6,865 nucleotides of DNA from CAZOMR01 sp964580655 (lineage in GTDB: Bacteria; RBG-13-61-14; CAZOMR01), in the NCBI GenBank assembly GCA_964580655.1, contig CAZOMR010000185.1:1-6865 (forward strand), given 5' to 3'. The notes beneath the pieces are model-generated. The model was not told the origin of the DNA. It searched no databases and saw only the letters and a program-made list of their open reading frames with translations. Each line of letters opens with the position of its first letter. Position 1 is the stretch's first letter. Positions 1 to 5,857 of this stretch are shown here, one piece after another. A program made the position numbers and the translations under genes.

Positions 1-185
1 CAGCGCCTCTACGGCCGAGAATGAAAAAAGTCACCATTTATGTCGCACACCCAAGCTGAACATTCCTCAAAATCTTGGGTTACAAATAGGCTTGTCCGAG
101 GAGAGAGGAAATCGCTACGATCCCCATGGGCATTAAGGAGTAGCCACGGAGCAAGACGAGGAGAGCGAACGGGTAGTGAGTGACG

Positions 186-204
186 AAAAATCAGGGTGAT
201 TTTT
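186..204. repeat. Perfect 8-bp inverted repeat with a 3-base loop
   Basis: AAAAATCA (186-193), loop GGG (194-196), TGATTTTT (197-204). It lies 65 bases beyond the stop of the minus-strand oxidoreductase. The stem ends in a run of five T on either strand, so it could act as a weak bidirectional terminator or stabilise an mRNA end. The stem has only one G:C pair per arm besides A:T pairs, so termination is doubtful. Confidence 0.5.
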
Positions 205-223
205 GGGGAATGTCCTGCATAAG

Positions 224-237
224 CATTTACCATTTAC
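224..237. repeat. Tandem heptamer CATTTAC x2
   Basis: Two perfect head-to-tail copies of CATTTAC (224-230 and 231-237) are followed by a partial copy, ATTTAC, at 245-250. This is low-complexity AT-rich sequence just after the oxidoreductase gene. No function is inferred. Confidence 0.6.
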
Positions 238-268
238 GATTAATATTTACACAGGTTGTCAAATTTCT

Positions 269-1669
269 TCACCTCGCAAACCTTTGCTTTAAGTAATATT
301 GTCTGTCCGCAGAATTTTCCAGGGACTTGATCGCGCGTGAGTCCATCATTTTCATCCAGGCCACATAGGCCTTGAATCCTAGCCAGCGAAAGGATCTGAC
401 TCCCAGGCCCATCTCCCAGTTCCACTTTGTTTGATACTCCCGGAAAAAGAGGTCTTTCCACTCGCTATCCTTTTGGAAGTAAAGATTGCGGATAAGGCTT
501 CCTGAATAGTTTGCGCCGGCAACACCGTGGCCTGAGTATGCCATGGAATATATGATGTTCTTGTGGTCCCCGGTTCTGCCGAAAGATGGTATCCAGTCCG
601 GGTTCATGAAGACCGGTCCGCCCCACTTGTGCGTGATCTTGATGCCCTCCAGTTGCGGGAAGAAGTGAACCAGGTCGCGATGCGCCACACTGAATGCATA
701 GGAGTCCTGGTCGTGGTCAAGGTTGTCATTGTAGAAATAGAGCGCATCCCCGCCGCCCATGGCAATGCGGTTGTCAGCGGTAAGCCGGAAGTAATTTATC
801 ATTGAGAGCGAGGTCTCTATTCCCTCCCTGCCCTTCCAGCCGATGGAATCATATTGAGCATCGGTCAAGGGCTCGGTGAGAACAATGTAGGTGAAAACCG
901 GCATGGCCAGCTTTGAGTACCTCCAGTCCAGCTGGGTGCTGAAGGCATTCGTGGCCATGACCACGGTCTTCGCGGAAACACTGCCATTGGGCGTGCGGAT
1001 GTGAATCGTGTTCCCCTCATCATACCCCTCAACCGGCGTGCCCTCAAAGACCTCGACACCTATCCCCTCAACAACGCGTTTCATCTCCCGGCAGAGCTTG
1101 GCAGGATTCAATATCGCGCAGTGCCTGTCGTAGTGCGCGCCGTAGAAAGCTTCCGTGTTGAACCGCTTTTTCAATTCGTCCCGGTCAAGAAACTCGCAGT
1201 CGCTACCGAGCTTTCTGTAGGTCTCAACATATCCTTGCATCTTCTTGATGTGTGCCGGGTTCAAGGCCATTGTCATAAGCCCGTTCTTCTCGTAGTCGCA
1301 ATTCAGGGCGTATTCCTTGACCATGTAGTCAACATGGTCCACCGCGGCCCGCATATACTGGTGCGCCGCCCTGGCCGCCTCCAGGCCTCCGGCGAAATAC
1401 ACAAGGTCCATCGAGTTCTCCGCTAGAAGACTCATGGAGAACCCGCCATTCCTGCCGCTAGCGCCATACCCGATCACATCCTTCTCCAGGATAGCGACCT
1501 TGAGATTCGCATCCTCTTTTTTCAGAAAATACGCCGCGCTCAAACCAGTGAACCCTCCTCCGATGATCGCCACATCAACATCAATGTTTGTGCCAAGCGA
1601 TGCGTTCGGAATGTAATCCTCATCCAGCCAGAAACTCTTCTCCCGGAAAGAAACCGATTCTGCGCTCAT
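269..1669 (-). CDS. FAD-dependent oxidoreductase, DAO superfamily (PuuB/OrdL-like amine or amino-acid oxidase)
   Basis: A 466-residue flavoprotein of the D-amino-acid-oxidase fold, the usual length for the gamma-glutamylputrescine oxidase group. It is predicted to oxidise a C-N bond of an amine or amino acid in the cytoplasm, passing electrons from FAD to oxygen or another acceptor. The N-terminus has a Rossmann motif, GGGFTG (37-42), within VAIIGGGFTGLSAAYFL. It is followed by the acidic ribose-binding Glu62 (VAILEKD) and the family motif GASGRNGG (69-76). Near the C-terminus are GGPVFMNPDWIPSFG (350-364) and SGHGVAGAN (379-387), matching the flavin-closing region of this family. There is no signal peptide. 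The start is supported by AAGGGGGAA just upstream and a good promoter. A Trp/Met/Arg-rich tail of about 50 residues ends the protein. The gene stands alone, divergent from the first esterase, so context does not reveal the substrate. The family call is firm; the PuuB-like activity is an inference. Confidence 0.9.
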   Translation of the reverse strand: MSAESVSFREKSFWLDEDYIPNASLGTNIDVDVAIIGGGFTGLSAAYFLKKEDANLKVAILEKDVIGYGASGRNGGFSMSLLAENSMDLVYFAGGLEAARAAHQYMRAAVDHVDYMVKEYALNCDYEKNGLMTMALNPAHIKKMQGYVETYRKLGSDCEFLDRDELKKRFNTEAFYGAHYDRHCAILNPAKLCREMKRVVEGIGVEVFEGTPVEGYDEGNTIHIRTPNGSVSAKTVVMATNAFSTQLDWRYSKLAMPVFTYIVLTEPLTDAQYDSIGWKGREGIETSLSMINYFRLTADNRIAMGGGDALYFYNDNLDHDQDSYAFSVAHRDLVHFFPQLEGIKITHKWGGPVFMNPDWIPSFGRTGDHKNIIYSMAYSGHGVAGANYSGSLIRNLYFQKDSEWKDLFFREYQTKWNWEMGLGVRSFRWLGFKAYVAWMKMMDSRAIKSLENSADRQYYLKQRFAR

Positions 1670-1677
1670 GATTTATT

Positions 1678-1685
1678 TCCCCCTT
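1678..1685 (-). promoter_or_regulatory. Ribosome binding site of the FAD oxidoreductase
   Basis: On the minus strand AAGGGGGA precedes the ATG at 1669 by 8 bases. It is purine-rich and well spaced, and it supports the chosen start. Confidence 0.7.
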
Positions 1686-1696
1686 GCCAACATAGC

Positions 1697-1724
1697 ATTT
1701 AACACCCGGGGAAATTTCTGTCAA
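1697..1724 (-). promoter_or_regulatory. Sigma-70-type promoter of the FAD oxidoreductase
   Basis: On the minus strand a perfect -35 box TTGACA (1724-1719) is followed after 16 bases by TTAAAT (1702-1697), which matches four of six -10 consensus positions. Shifting the -10 by one base gives a 17-base spacer and TAAATG preceded by TG. Transcription would begin near 1690, leaving a short leader of about 20 bases that contains the ribosome binding site. The 8-base palindrome TCAATTGA (1721-1728) overlaps the -35 box and could be a repressor contact, but palindromes this short often arise by chance. Confidence 0.6.
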
Positions 1725-1750
1725 TTGAAAATAGCATCCCCCGCTTTTTA

Positions 1751-1759
1751 TGATATACT
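1751..1759 (+). promoter_or_regulatory. Extended -10 promoter element for the first esterase
   Basis: TGA-TATACT: a -10 box (1754-1759) matching five of six consensus positions, preceded by the TGn extension. No good -35 lies at the expected place (ATAGCA at 1731-1736), which is typical of extended -10 promoters. The nearest TTGAAA (1725-1730) is 23 bases away, too far. The predicted start of transcription is near 1766. The promoter lies back to back with that of the oxidoreductase. Confidence 0.5.
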
Positions 1760-1782
1760 TTTATTCAAGCCAAAATTAAAAA

Positions 1783-1791
1783 GGGGGGGGG
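1783..1791 (+). promoter_or_regulatory. Nine-G tract serving as ribosome binding site
   Basis: A run of nine G (preceded by a run of A) sits 7 bases before the ATG at 1799, where the Shine-Dalgarno should be. It is the only purine-rich site near this start, so it probably pairs with the anti-Shine-Dalgarno. Runs of this length are prone to slippage in replication, which would alter the strength and spacing of the site. Confidence 0.55.
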
Positions 1792-1798
1792 CGAAAAG

Positions 1799-3415
1799 AT
1801 GAAGGAGCTAATGGTAAAGGTAGTCATTGTGATACTGGTAATTTTTAGTCTTTCATTCTCGCAGGCTTTAGCAGGGGACTACCTTTCCTGCGAGGCTCCG
1901 GTGGAAACGGCTTCGGGCCTTGTGAAGGGCAAGGCTGACGAGGATACCGGGACCTGCTCTTGGAAGGGCATACCCTATGCCGCGCCTCCGGTGGGGGAGC
2001 TTCGCTTTCGAGCGCCTGAGCCCGCGGAGCAATGGGAGGGTGTTCGCGAGGCCTATGAATTCGGGGACAGGTGCATGCAGAAGGGTCTCATGGAGTCTGT
2101 CAATGCCGATAAAGGCGACATGAGCGAGGACTGCCTTTACCTGAACATCTGGGGGCCTCGGAAGTCCGGGGTCTTTCCGGTCATGGTCTGGATACACGGC
2201 GGCGGATATACGGGCGGCACAGGCGGCTCGGAGTTTTATCAGGGAGATAGGCTGAGTGAGACCGGGGACCTGGTGGTTGTGACCATCAATTACCGGCTGA
2301 ATGCTTTCGGGTTTCTCGCGCTCCCGGCCTTGGCGAAAGAGGATGAGCACGAAAGTGCGGGGAGCTACGGCAGTCTTGACCAGGTGGCCGCGCTAAGGTG
2401 GGTGCATGAAAACATAGCGAAATTCGGAGGGGACCCAGGGAATGTTACCATCTTCGGCGAGTCAGCCGGCGGATGGAGCGTGTGCACCATGGTGGCAACT
2501 CCACTTGCAAAAGGCTTTTTCCAGCGCGCCATCCTTGAGAGCGGCGGGTGTCTTGCGAGCACTTCCATGGAAAAAGGCTTTGAGCAGGGAAGAGATGCCG
2601 TGCGTGAGGTAGGGTGTGATCCGGATGACCTTGCCTGTCTGCGTAGCAAGGACGCGACCGAAATCCTGGACAAGATGGTGGGAGGCATGCTTGAGGGGTT
2701 TAATTATGTGCCCCGTCATGACGGCTACCTGCTTTTGGATTCTCCGCTTGCAATGATCCAGTCAGGCGAATTCAACAATGTGTCTTTCATGGCTGGAAGC
2801 AACCGCGACGAGGTAACCGCTCTGCTGTCACTGTCCCCGCTGATTGCACCGAGAAAAAAGAACCGCGCAAGAAAGATATTCGGCAAGGATGCGGATAAAG
2901 TCATGGAGTTGTATCCCGTGTCCGAATACAAAAAGCCGAAGCATGCCTATGGCGAGGCCTCGACCGATGCATCGCTTGCTTGCCCCACTTATGACAGCAT
3001 GGCCGCGGTGGCCGCATACCAGCCGCAGGCGTATTACTACCGGTTTGAATTCGATGACATGCGCTTCGGCAAATATATCGGGGCACTACATGCCATGGAG
3101 ATACCCTTTGTATTCAACTCACTTGACCGCAGTCCCATGAACCTGCTTTACCCGAAGAAGAAACTGGCTGATGCCCAAAAACTGGTTCCCATTATCCAGG
3201 GCTACTGGATAAATTTCGCGAAGACCGGAGACCCGAACGGGCCGGACCTGCCTAAGTGGAAGCCATTCAGGCCGGATGACCAGAGAGTCCAGATACTGGA
3301 TGTAAATGTCAGGAATGAGCCTGTGTCCGAGAGGTATCAGGAGCGCTGTGAATTCTGGACAGAATACCTGGAGGATAACCCCCCGATGTGGGAAACCGTG
3401 GGCCAGACCAAGTAG
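1799..3415 (+). CDS. Secreted type-B carboxylesterase (paralogue 1)
   Basis: A 538-residue alpha/beta-hydrolase of the carboxylesterase type-B family (the cholinesterase and para-nitrobenzyl esterase relatives), predicted to hydrolyse carboxylic esters outside the cytoplasm. Residues 1-25 form a Sec signal peptide with a long hydrophobic core ending in ALA before GDY. The two family signatures are intact: EDCLYLNIWGP, and FGGDPGNVTIFGESAGG with nucleophile Ser222. The oxyanion loop is HGGG (133-136), the acid is Glu338 in GSNRDEV and the base is His431 in GALHAMEIPF. Cysteines in DRCMQ and EDCLY fit the conserved family disulfide. Length is normal and no residue of the triad is missing. The start has the G-tract as ribosome site and an extended -10 promoter. 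The phosphatase gene follows after 26 bases, so the two are probably co-transcribed. It is paralogous to the minus-strand esterase, with blocks of near identity. The natural substrate is unknown. Confidence 0.95.
   Translation: MKELMVKVVIVILVIFSLSFSQALAGDYLSCEAPVETASGLVKGKADEDTGTCSWKGIPYAAPPVGELRFRAPEPAEQWEGVREAYEFGDRCMQKGLMESVNADKGDMSEDCLYLNIWGPRKSGVFPVMVWIHGGGYTGGTGGSEFYQGDRLSETGDLVVVTINYRLNAFGFLALPALAKEDEHESAGSYGSLDQVAALRWVHENIAKFGGDPGNVTIFGESAGGWSVCTMVATPLAKGFFQRAILESGGCLASTSMEKGFEQGRDAVREVGCDPDDLACLRSKDATEILDKMVGGMLEGFNYVPRHDGYLLLDSPLAMIQSGEFNNVSFMAGSNRDEVTALLSLSPLIAPRKKNRARKIFGKDADKVMELYPVSEYKKPKHAYGEASTDASLACPTYDSMAAVAAYQPQAYYYRFEFDDMRFGKYIGALHAMEIPFVFNSLDRSPMNLLYPKKKLADAQKLVPIIQGYWINFAKTGDPNGPDLPKWKPFRPDDQRVQILDVNVRNEPVSERYQERCEFWTEYLEDNPPMWETVGQTK
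2375..2547 (+). repeat. Inverted repeat A, left copy (esterase 1)
   Basis: These 173 bases match 4969-5141 in reverse complement with four differences, at 2410, 2431, 2437 and 2536, all silent third codon positions. Bases 2438-2535 are identical to 4981-5078 over 98 bases. The block encodes the region from LDQVAALRW through the catalytic Ser to AILESGG. Similarity falls off abruptly at both edges, which favours gene conversion over simple constraint. Confidence 0.9.
3194..3252 (+). repeat. Inverted repeat B, left copy (esterase 1)
   Basis: These 59 bases match 4243-4301 in reverse complement with two third-position differences (3235 and 3244). The first 41 bases are identical. The block encodes the stretch around IQGYWINFAKTGDPNGPDL near the C-terminus, a conserved type-B esterase region. 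Confidence 0.85.
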
Positions 3416-3428
3416 AAGGCCGGAGATC

Positions 3429-3432
3429 AGGA
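3429..3432 (+). promoter_or_regulatory. Ribosome binding site that decides the phosphatase start
   Basis: AGGA lies 9 bases before the ATG at 3442, with a further GGAG at 3422-3425. The alternative in-frame ATG at 3388 lies inside the esterase gene. It would add 18 residues unlike the family's N-terminus, and I see no comparable site in front of it. The shorter protein is therefore preferred. Confidence 0.6.
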
Positions 3433-3441
3433 TATAGCAAG

Positions 3442-4074
3442 ATGGATGATGAACTTTTCAAGCCCAGGTTGAAGGTTATCCTTGTCCGGCACGGCGAGAC
3501 CGAGGGGTGGATGGATAAAAGACTCGACGGCTACACGGACTCACCGCTCACCGAAAAGGGCAAAAGGCAGATGCAAGATGTTGCCGAAAGATTGGCCCGG
3601 ACTAAAGTGAATGCCATCTACTCGAGTGATCTCAGCCGCACGCGCCAGGGAGCCCAGATGCTTGCGGAAAAGGTCGGGTTAAAGCTCAATGTAGTTCCTG
3701 AACTGCGGGAGCTTAACTTCGGGGACCTGGAGAATCTTCCTTACACGGAGGGCCTGAAAAAATTGGGTGATGATCTGAACAGGGCTCTCAACTGGGTAGA
3801 TAACCGGTTCCCGGGGGGTGAAAGCCTGCTTGATATGCGCGAGCGCGTGATGCCAGCCTACCGCAAGATCGTAAAAGATAATTCCGGAATGGTGGCCCTC
3901 TACGCTCACGGAGGGACCAATCGGCTCATCCTGTGCGAGGAACTGGGAATAGACCTGCACAACTTCTTCCGCATAGAGCAAGACCATGCCTGCATCAACC
4001 TGATTTACCGGCTTCTTCCGGATTTCGCCGTGGTCAAGCTGATCAACGGGGACCTGAATTCCACCAGGTTTTAG
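3442..4074 (+). CDS. Histidine phosphatase superfamily protein (phosphoglycerate mutase/CobC-like)
   Basis: A 210-residue cytoplasmic phosphatase of the branch-1 histidine phosphatase superfamily, which works through a phosphohistidine intermediate. The N-terminal motif VRHGET holds the predicted phosphorylated His17 next to Arg16. SSDLSRTRQ supplies Arg66 and Arg68. ELRELNFGDLE holds the probable proton donor Glu90. AHGGTNR holds the second histidine, His156. All core residues are present, so it should be active. The usual WEG after the acid motif reads LEN here, so the substrate pocket may differ from typical CobC or GpmB proteins. Members act on phosphosugars, alpha-ribazole phosphate, nucleotides and other small phosphoesters; the substrate here cannot be assigned. 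It follows esterase 1 by 26 bases and converges with esterase 2, leaving only 29 bases between the stops. Confidence 0.88.
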   Translation: MDDELFKPRLKVILVRHGETEGWMDKRLDGYTDSPLTEKGKRQMQDVAERLARTKVNAIYSSDLSRTRQGAQMLAEKVGLKLNVVPELRELNFGDLENLPYTEGLKKLGDDLNRALNWVDNRFPGGESLLDMRERVMPAYRKIVKDNSGMVALYAHGGTNRLILCEELGIDLHNFFRIEQDHACINLIYRLLPDFAVVKLINGDLNSTRF

Positions 4075-4103
4075 ATAATAAAGGCCAGGAGAGAATAAGG
4101 ATA
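4075..4103. other. Convergent 29-base gap without a visible terminator
   Basis: Only 29 bases separate the stops of the plus-strand phosphatase and the minus-strand esterase. They are purine-rich on the plus strand, and I see no stem-loop followed by a T run for either direction. Transcripts from the two sides may therefore overlap at their 3' ends. Confidence 0.6.
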
Positions 4104-5711
4104 TTAGAAGGTCGCTTGGGGTCTCTCCGGGTGATCTTCCCAGAATTCGCATCTCTCGGCAATGTCTGTCGCTGGTTCAGTCCGGGTATGTGTGTCAAGA
4201 ACCTGGACCTTCTGTGAGTCAGGCTCGAACACTGGCCAGTGGGGCAGGTCAGGCCCGTTTGGGTCTCCGGTCTTCGCGAAATTTATCCAGTAGCCCTGGA
4301 TGATCTCCTGGAGCGCACGCGCATCCTCAATGTGTTTTTCTTTGAATAACAGGTTCATGGGAAGTCTGTCCATGGTGTTGAAGATGAATGGCACCTCCAT
4401 ACAGTGGGCCGCGCCGATGTATTTGCCGTATCTGAAATCATCGTAATCAAAATGATAGTAATAGGTATCTGCCTGCTGATCTGCCGCGGCTAAAAGGCCC
4501 TGGTAAGTGGGACATGCCAGGGATTGATCCGCGCCGAACATCCGGCCGTAGGCCTCCACCGGCCGGTTGTTGAACTCGCTCAATGGATACATCTCCACAA
4601 GCCTCTCAGCATCATCCTGTGAAAATCCCCGACCTGTGAGCTTCTTTTCATAATTTGCCGGCCGGGTGAAATAGTAGCCTGGAATGAGCTTGAGAGCCTT
4701 GCCGAACTCATCGCGGTTGCTTCCGGCCATGAACGGCACCTTGTTGTAGTTGCCGGATCGGATCATGGCCAGAGGGGTATCAGTGAGGACATAGCCATCG
4801 TGATGCGGCATGGAGGCCATCTCATCCATTCCTCCCGAGCCCTTTCCGAGAACCTTTCTGGCTGGCAGGGCACGAAGGCAATTCAAGTCATCAGGATCAC
4901 ACCCGAGTCTGGAAGCGGCATCTCTTGCGGAGTCGTATCCTGCTTCAAGGTCCCTGCTTTGCTCACAGCCGCCGCTCTCCAGGATGGCGCGCTGGAAAAA
5001 GCCTTTTGCAAGTGGAGTTGCCACCATGGTGCACACGCTCCATCCGCCGGCTGACTCGCCGAAGATGGTAACATTCCCGGGGTCTCCTCCGAATTTCGCT
5101 ATGTTCTCATGCACCCACCTTAGCGCGGCCACCTGGTCAAGGGTGCCCTGCCCGCCAGTGCTACCATTCGGGTCCTCGTCCCGGAGCGCAGGAAGGGCGA
5201 AGAAGCCGAAAACATTCAGCCGGTAATTAAAACTCACCACAACCACATCGCCGGCCTCGGCAAGGCGGTCGCCCAGGTACATTCCTGTATTAGCCGCGCC
5301 ACCGGTATATCCGCCGCCATGTATCCAGACCATGACCGGGAAAACTCCTGACTTCCGAGGCCGCCAGATATTAAGATAAAGGCAGTCCTCGCTCATTCCC
5401 TCTTCAGCCGTTTGAACCTCAAGTGTGAAGATGCCCTTCTGCATACACCGATTGCCGAACCTTGTAGCATCTCTCACGCCGGACCACTTTGGCATGGACC
5501 GGGGAGAAGTCCATCTCAGTTCACCCACAGGCGCCGCGGCATAGGGTATGCCCCGCCAGACGCATGTCTCGGTATCGGACTCTCGCATCCCGCGCACCAG
5601 CCCGGAGGTCGTCTCCACAGGCTCGGTGCAGGATACCTGTGCCTGAGCCAAGCTTGCTCCAAAAAGTATAATCGCAATCACAAGAATGAAAAGTGCCCTG
5701 TTGATAATCAT
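4104..5711 (-). CDS. Secreted type-B carboxylesterase (paralogue 2)
   Basis: A 535-residue type-B carboxylesterase, paralogous to the plus-strand one and likewise predicted to be exported. Residues 1-24 form a Sec signal peptide ending AQA before QVSC. The oxyanion loop is HGGG (131-134), the nucleophile is Ser220 in GESAGG, the acid is Glu335 in GSNRDEF and the base is His436 in GAAHCMEVPF. Both type-B signatures (EDCLYLNIWRP and FGGDPGNVTIFGESAGG) are intact. The start at 5711 is chosen because AAGGAGG lies 8 bases upstream and the signal peptide begins there; an open frame continues to a TTG at 5855 but looks untranslated. Compared with paralogue 1 it has a longer, Tyr-rich insert between acid and base (GYYFTRPANYEKKL and after), likely near the active-site gorge, so the two enzymes may differ in substrate. 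The upstream gene on the same strand encodes a lipoprotein, 150 bases away. Confidence 0.95.
   Translation of the reverse strand: MIINRALFILVIAIILFGASLAQAQVSCTEPVETTSGLVRGMRESDTETCVWRGIPYAAAPVGELRWTSPRSMPKWSGVRDATRFGNRCMQKGIFTLEVQTAEEGMSEDCLYLNIWRPRKSGVFPVMVWIHGGGYTGGAANTGMYLGDRLAEAGDVVVVSFNYRLNVFGFFALPALRDEDPNGSTGGQGTLDQVAALRWVHENIAKFGGDPGNVTIFGESAGGWSVCTMVATPLAKGFFQRAILESGGCEQSRDLEAGYDSARDAASRLGCDPDDLNCLRALPARKVLGKGSGGMDEMASMPHHDGYVLTDTPLAMIRSGNYNKVPFMAGSNRDEFGKALKLIPGYYFTRPANYEKKLTGRGFSQDDAERLVEMYPLSEFNNRPVEAYGRMFGADQSLACPTYQGLLAAADQQADTYYYHFDYDDFRYGKYIGAAHCMEVPFIFNTMDRLPMNLLFKEKHIEDARALQEIIQGYWINFAKTGDPNGPDLPHWPVFEPDSQKVQVLDTHTRTEPATDIAERCEFWEDHPERPQATF
4243..4301 (-). repeat. Inverted repeat B, right copy (esterase 2)
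   Basis: Partner of 3194-3252 in reverse complement: 59 bases with two silent differences. It lies in the part of esterase 2 that encodes the C-terminal IQGYWINFAKTGDPNGPDL segment. Confidence 0.85.
4969..5141 (-). repeat. Inverted repeat A, right copy (esterase 2)
   Basis: Partner of 2375-2547 in reverse complement: 173 bases with four silent differences, and a fully identical run at 4981-5078. It covers the nucleophile region of esterase 2. The spacer between the two copies is about 2.4 kb and holds the whole phosphatase gene and the 3' parts of both esterases. Confidence 0.9.
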
Positions 5712-5719
5712 TATCCTAT

Positions 5720-5726
5720 CCTCCTT
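5720..5726 (-). promoter_or_regulatory. Strong ribosome binding site of esterase 2
   Basis: AAGGAGG on the minus strand lies 8 bases before the ATG at 5711. It is a near-perfect Shine-Dalgarno and decides the start over the upstream TTG at 5855. Confidence 0.85.
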
Positions 5727-5751
5727 ACCACCCTGGCTACCGTATTGATGC

Positions 5752-5764
5752 AAGCGTAACGCTT
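5752..5764. repeat. 13-base odd palindrome AAGCGTAACGCTT
   Basis: Arms AAGCGT (5752-5757) and ACGCTT (5759-5764) surround a single central base. It sits 41 bases before the esterase 2 start, in the probable leader, where a repressor site or a small RNA hairpin could affect expression. No regulator family is assigned. Confidence 0.5.
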
Positions 5765-5829
5765 TACACATATTTGAAGACATGAGCATGAATATAGGAT
5801 ACCTCGCTAAATACACGAGATGTTCATGT

Positions 5830-5845
5830 TTAAGGCGAACCTTAA
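5830..5845 (-). repeat. Hairpin TTAAGG-TTCG-CCTTAA
   Basis: A perfect 6-bp stem with a UUCG loop in the minus-strand transcript, 17 bases beyond the lipoprotein stop. No T run follows, so it is not a standard intrinsic terminator; it may stabilise the lipoprotein mRNA end or act as a weak pause. It overlaps the next palindrome by two bases. Confidence 0.55.
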
Positions 5846-5857
5846 TTGTATACAATT
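5844..5857. promoter_or_regulatory. Candidate operator AATTGTATACAATT (GntR-like)
   Basis: A perfect 14-base palindrome begins 4 bases after the lipoprotein stop. Its core TTGTATACAA resembles the TNGTNNNACNA-type sites bound by FadR/FCD-subfamily GntR regulators. No regulator gene is in the window and only one copy is seen, so the assignment rests on resemblance alone. Confidence 0.4.

Larger units (their letters stand above)
1..268. other. Non-coding or unassigned left edge, with a dubious 74-codon frame
   Basis: I see no convincing gene in this stretch, which lies downstream of the minus-strand oxidoreductase. A minus-strand frame runs from 233 to 9 (ATG to TAG), but it has no Shine-Dalgarno before its ATG, no domain I recognise and a composition rich in Ser, Arg and Pro. 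Its start falls inside a tandem heptamer, and its early part is formed by a hairpin. The region could be a decayed gene, an intergenic repeat family or the remnant of a mobile element. The sequence alone does not decide between these. Confidence 0.45.

Noticed and set aside
1001..1426. 141-codon plus-strand frame within the oxidoreductase gene
   Set aside because: It is a shadow of the oxidoreductase, with no domain and no ribosome site.
1725..1759. Standard -35/-10 promoter for esterase 1 using TTGAAA
   Set aside because: The spacing to TATACT is 23 bases, too long for sigma-70; the extended -10 reading is preferred.
1868..2350. 160-codon antisense frame inside esterase 1
   Set aside because: It lies wholly opposite a well-supported gene, shows no recognisable domain and is explained by the codon bias of the real frame.
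3388..3441. Start of the phosphatase at the ATG inside the esterase gene
   Set aside because: The additional 18 residues do not resemble the family's N-terminus, and a ribosome site precedes the ATG at 3442.
4075..4103. Bidirectional terminator between the convergent genes
   Set aside because: No stem-loop with a T run can be drawn in the 29 bases.
4810..5226. 138-codon plus-strand frame opposite esterase 2, whose middle resembles the antisense frame at 2365-2688
   Set aside because: The similarity arises because both are antisense shadows of the same near-identical esterase block, not because they are a conserved gene pair.
5712..5855. N-terminal extension of esterase 2 by 48 codons from a TTG at 5855
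   Set aside because: The TTG lies inside a palindrome and has no ribosome site, while the ATG at 5711 has AAGGAGG at ideal spacing and begins a clear signal peptide.
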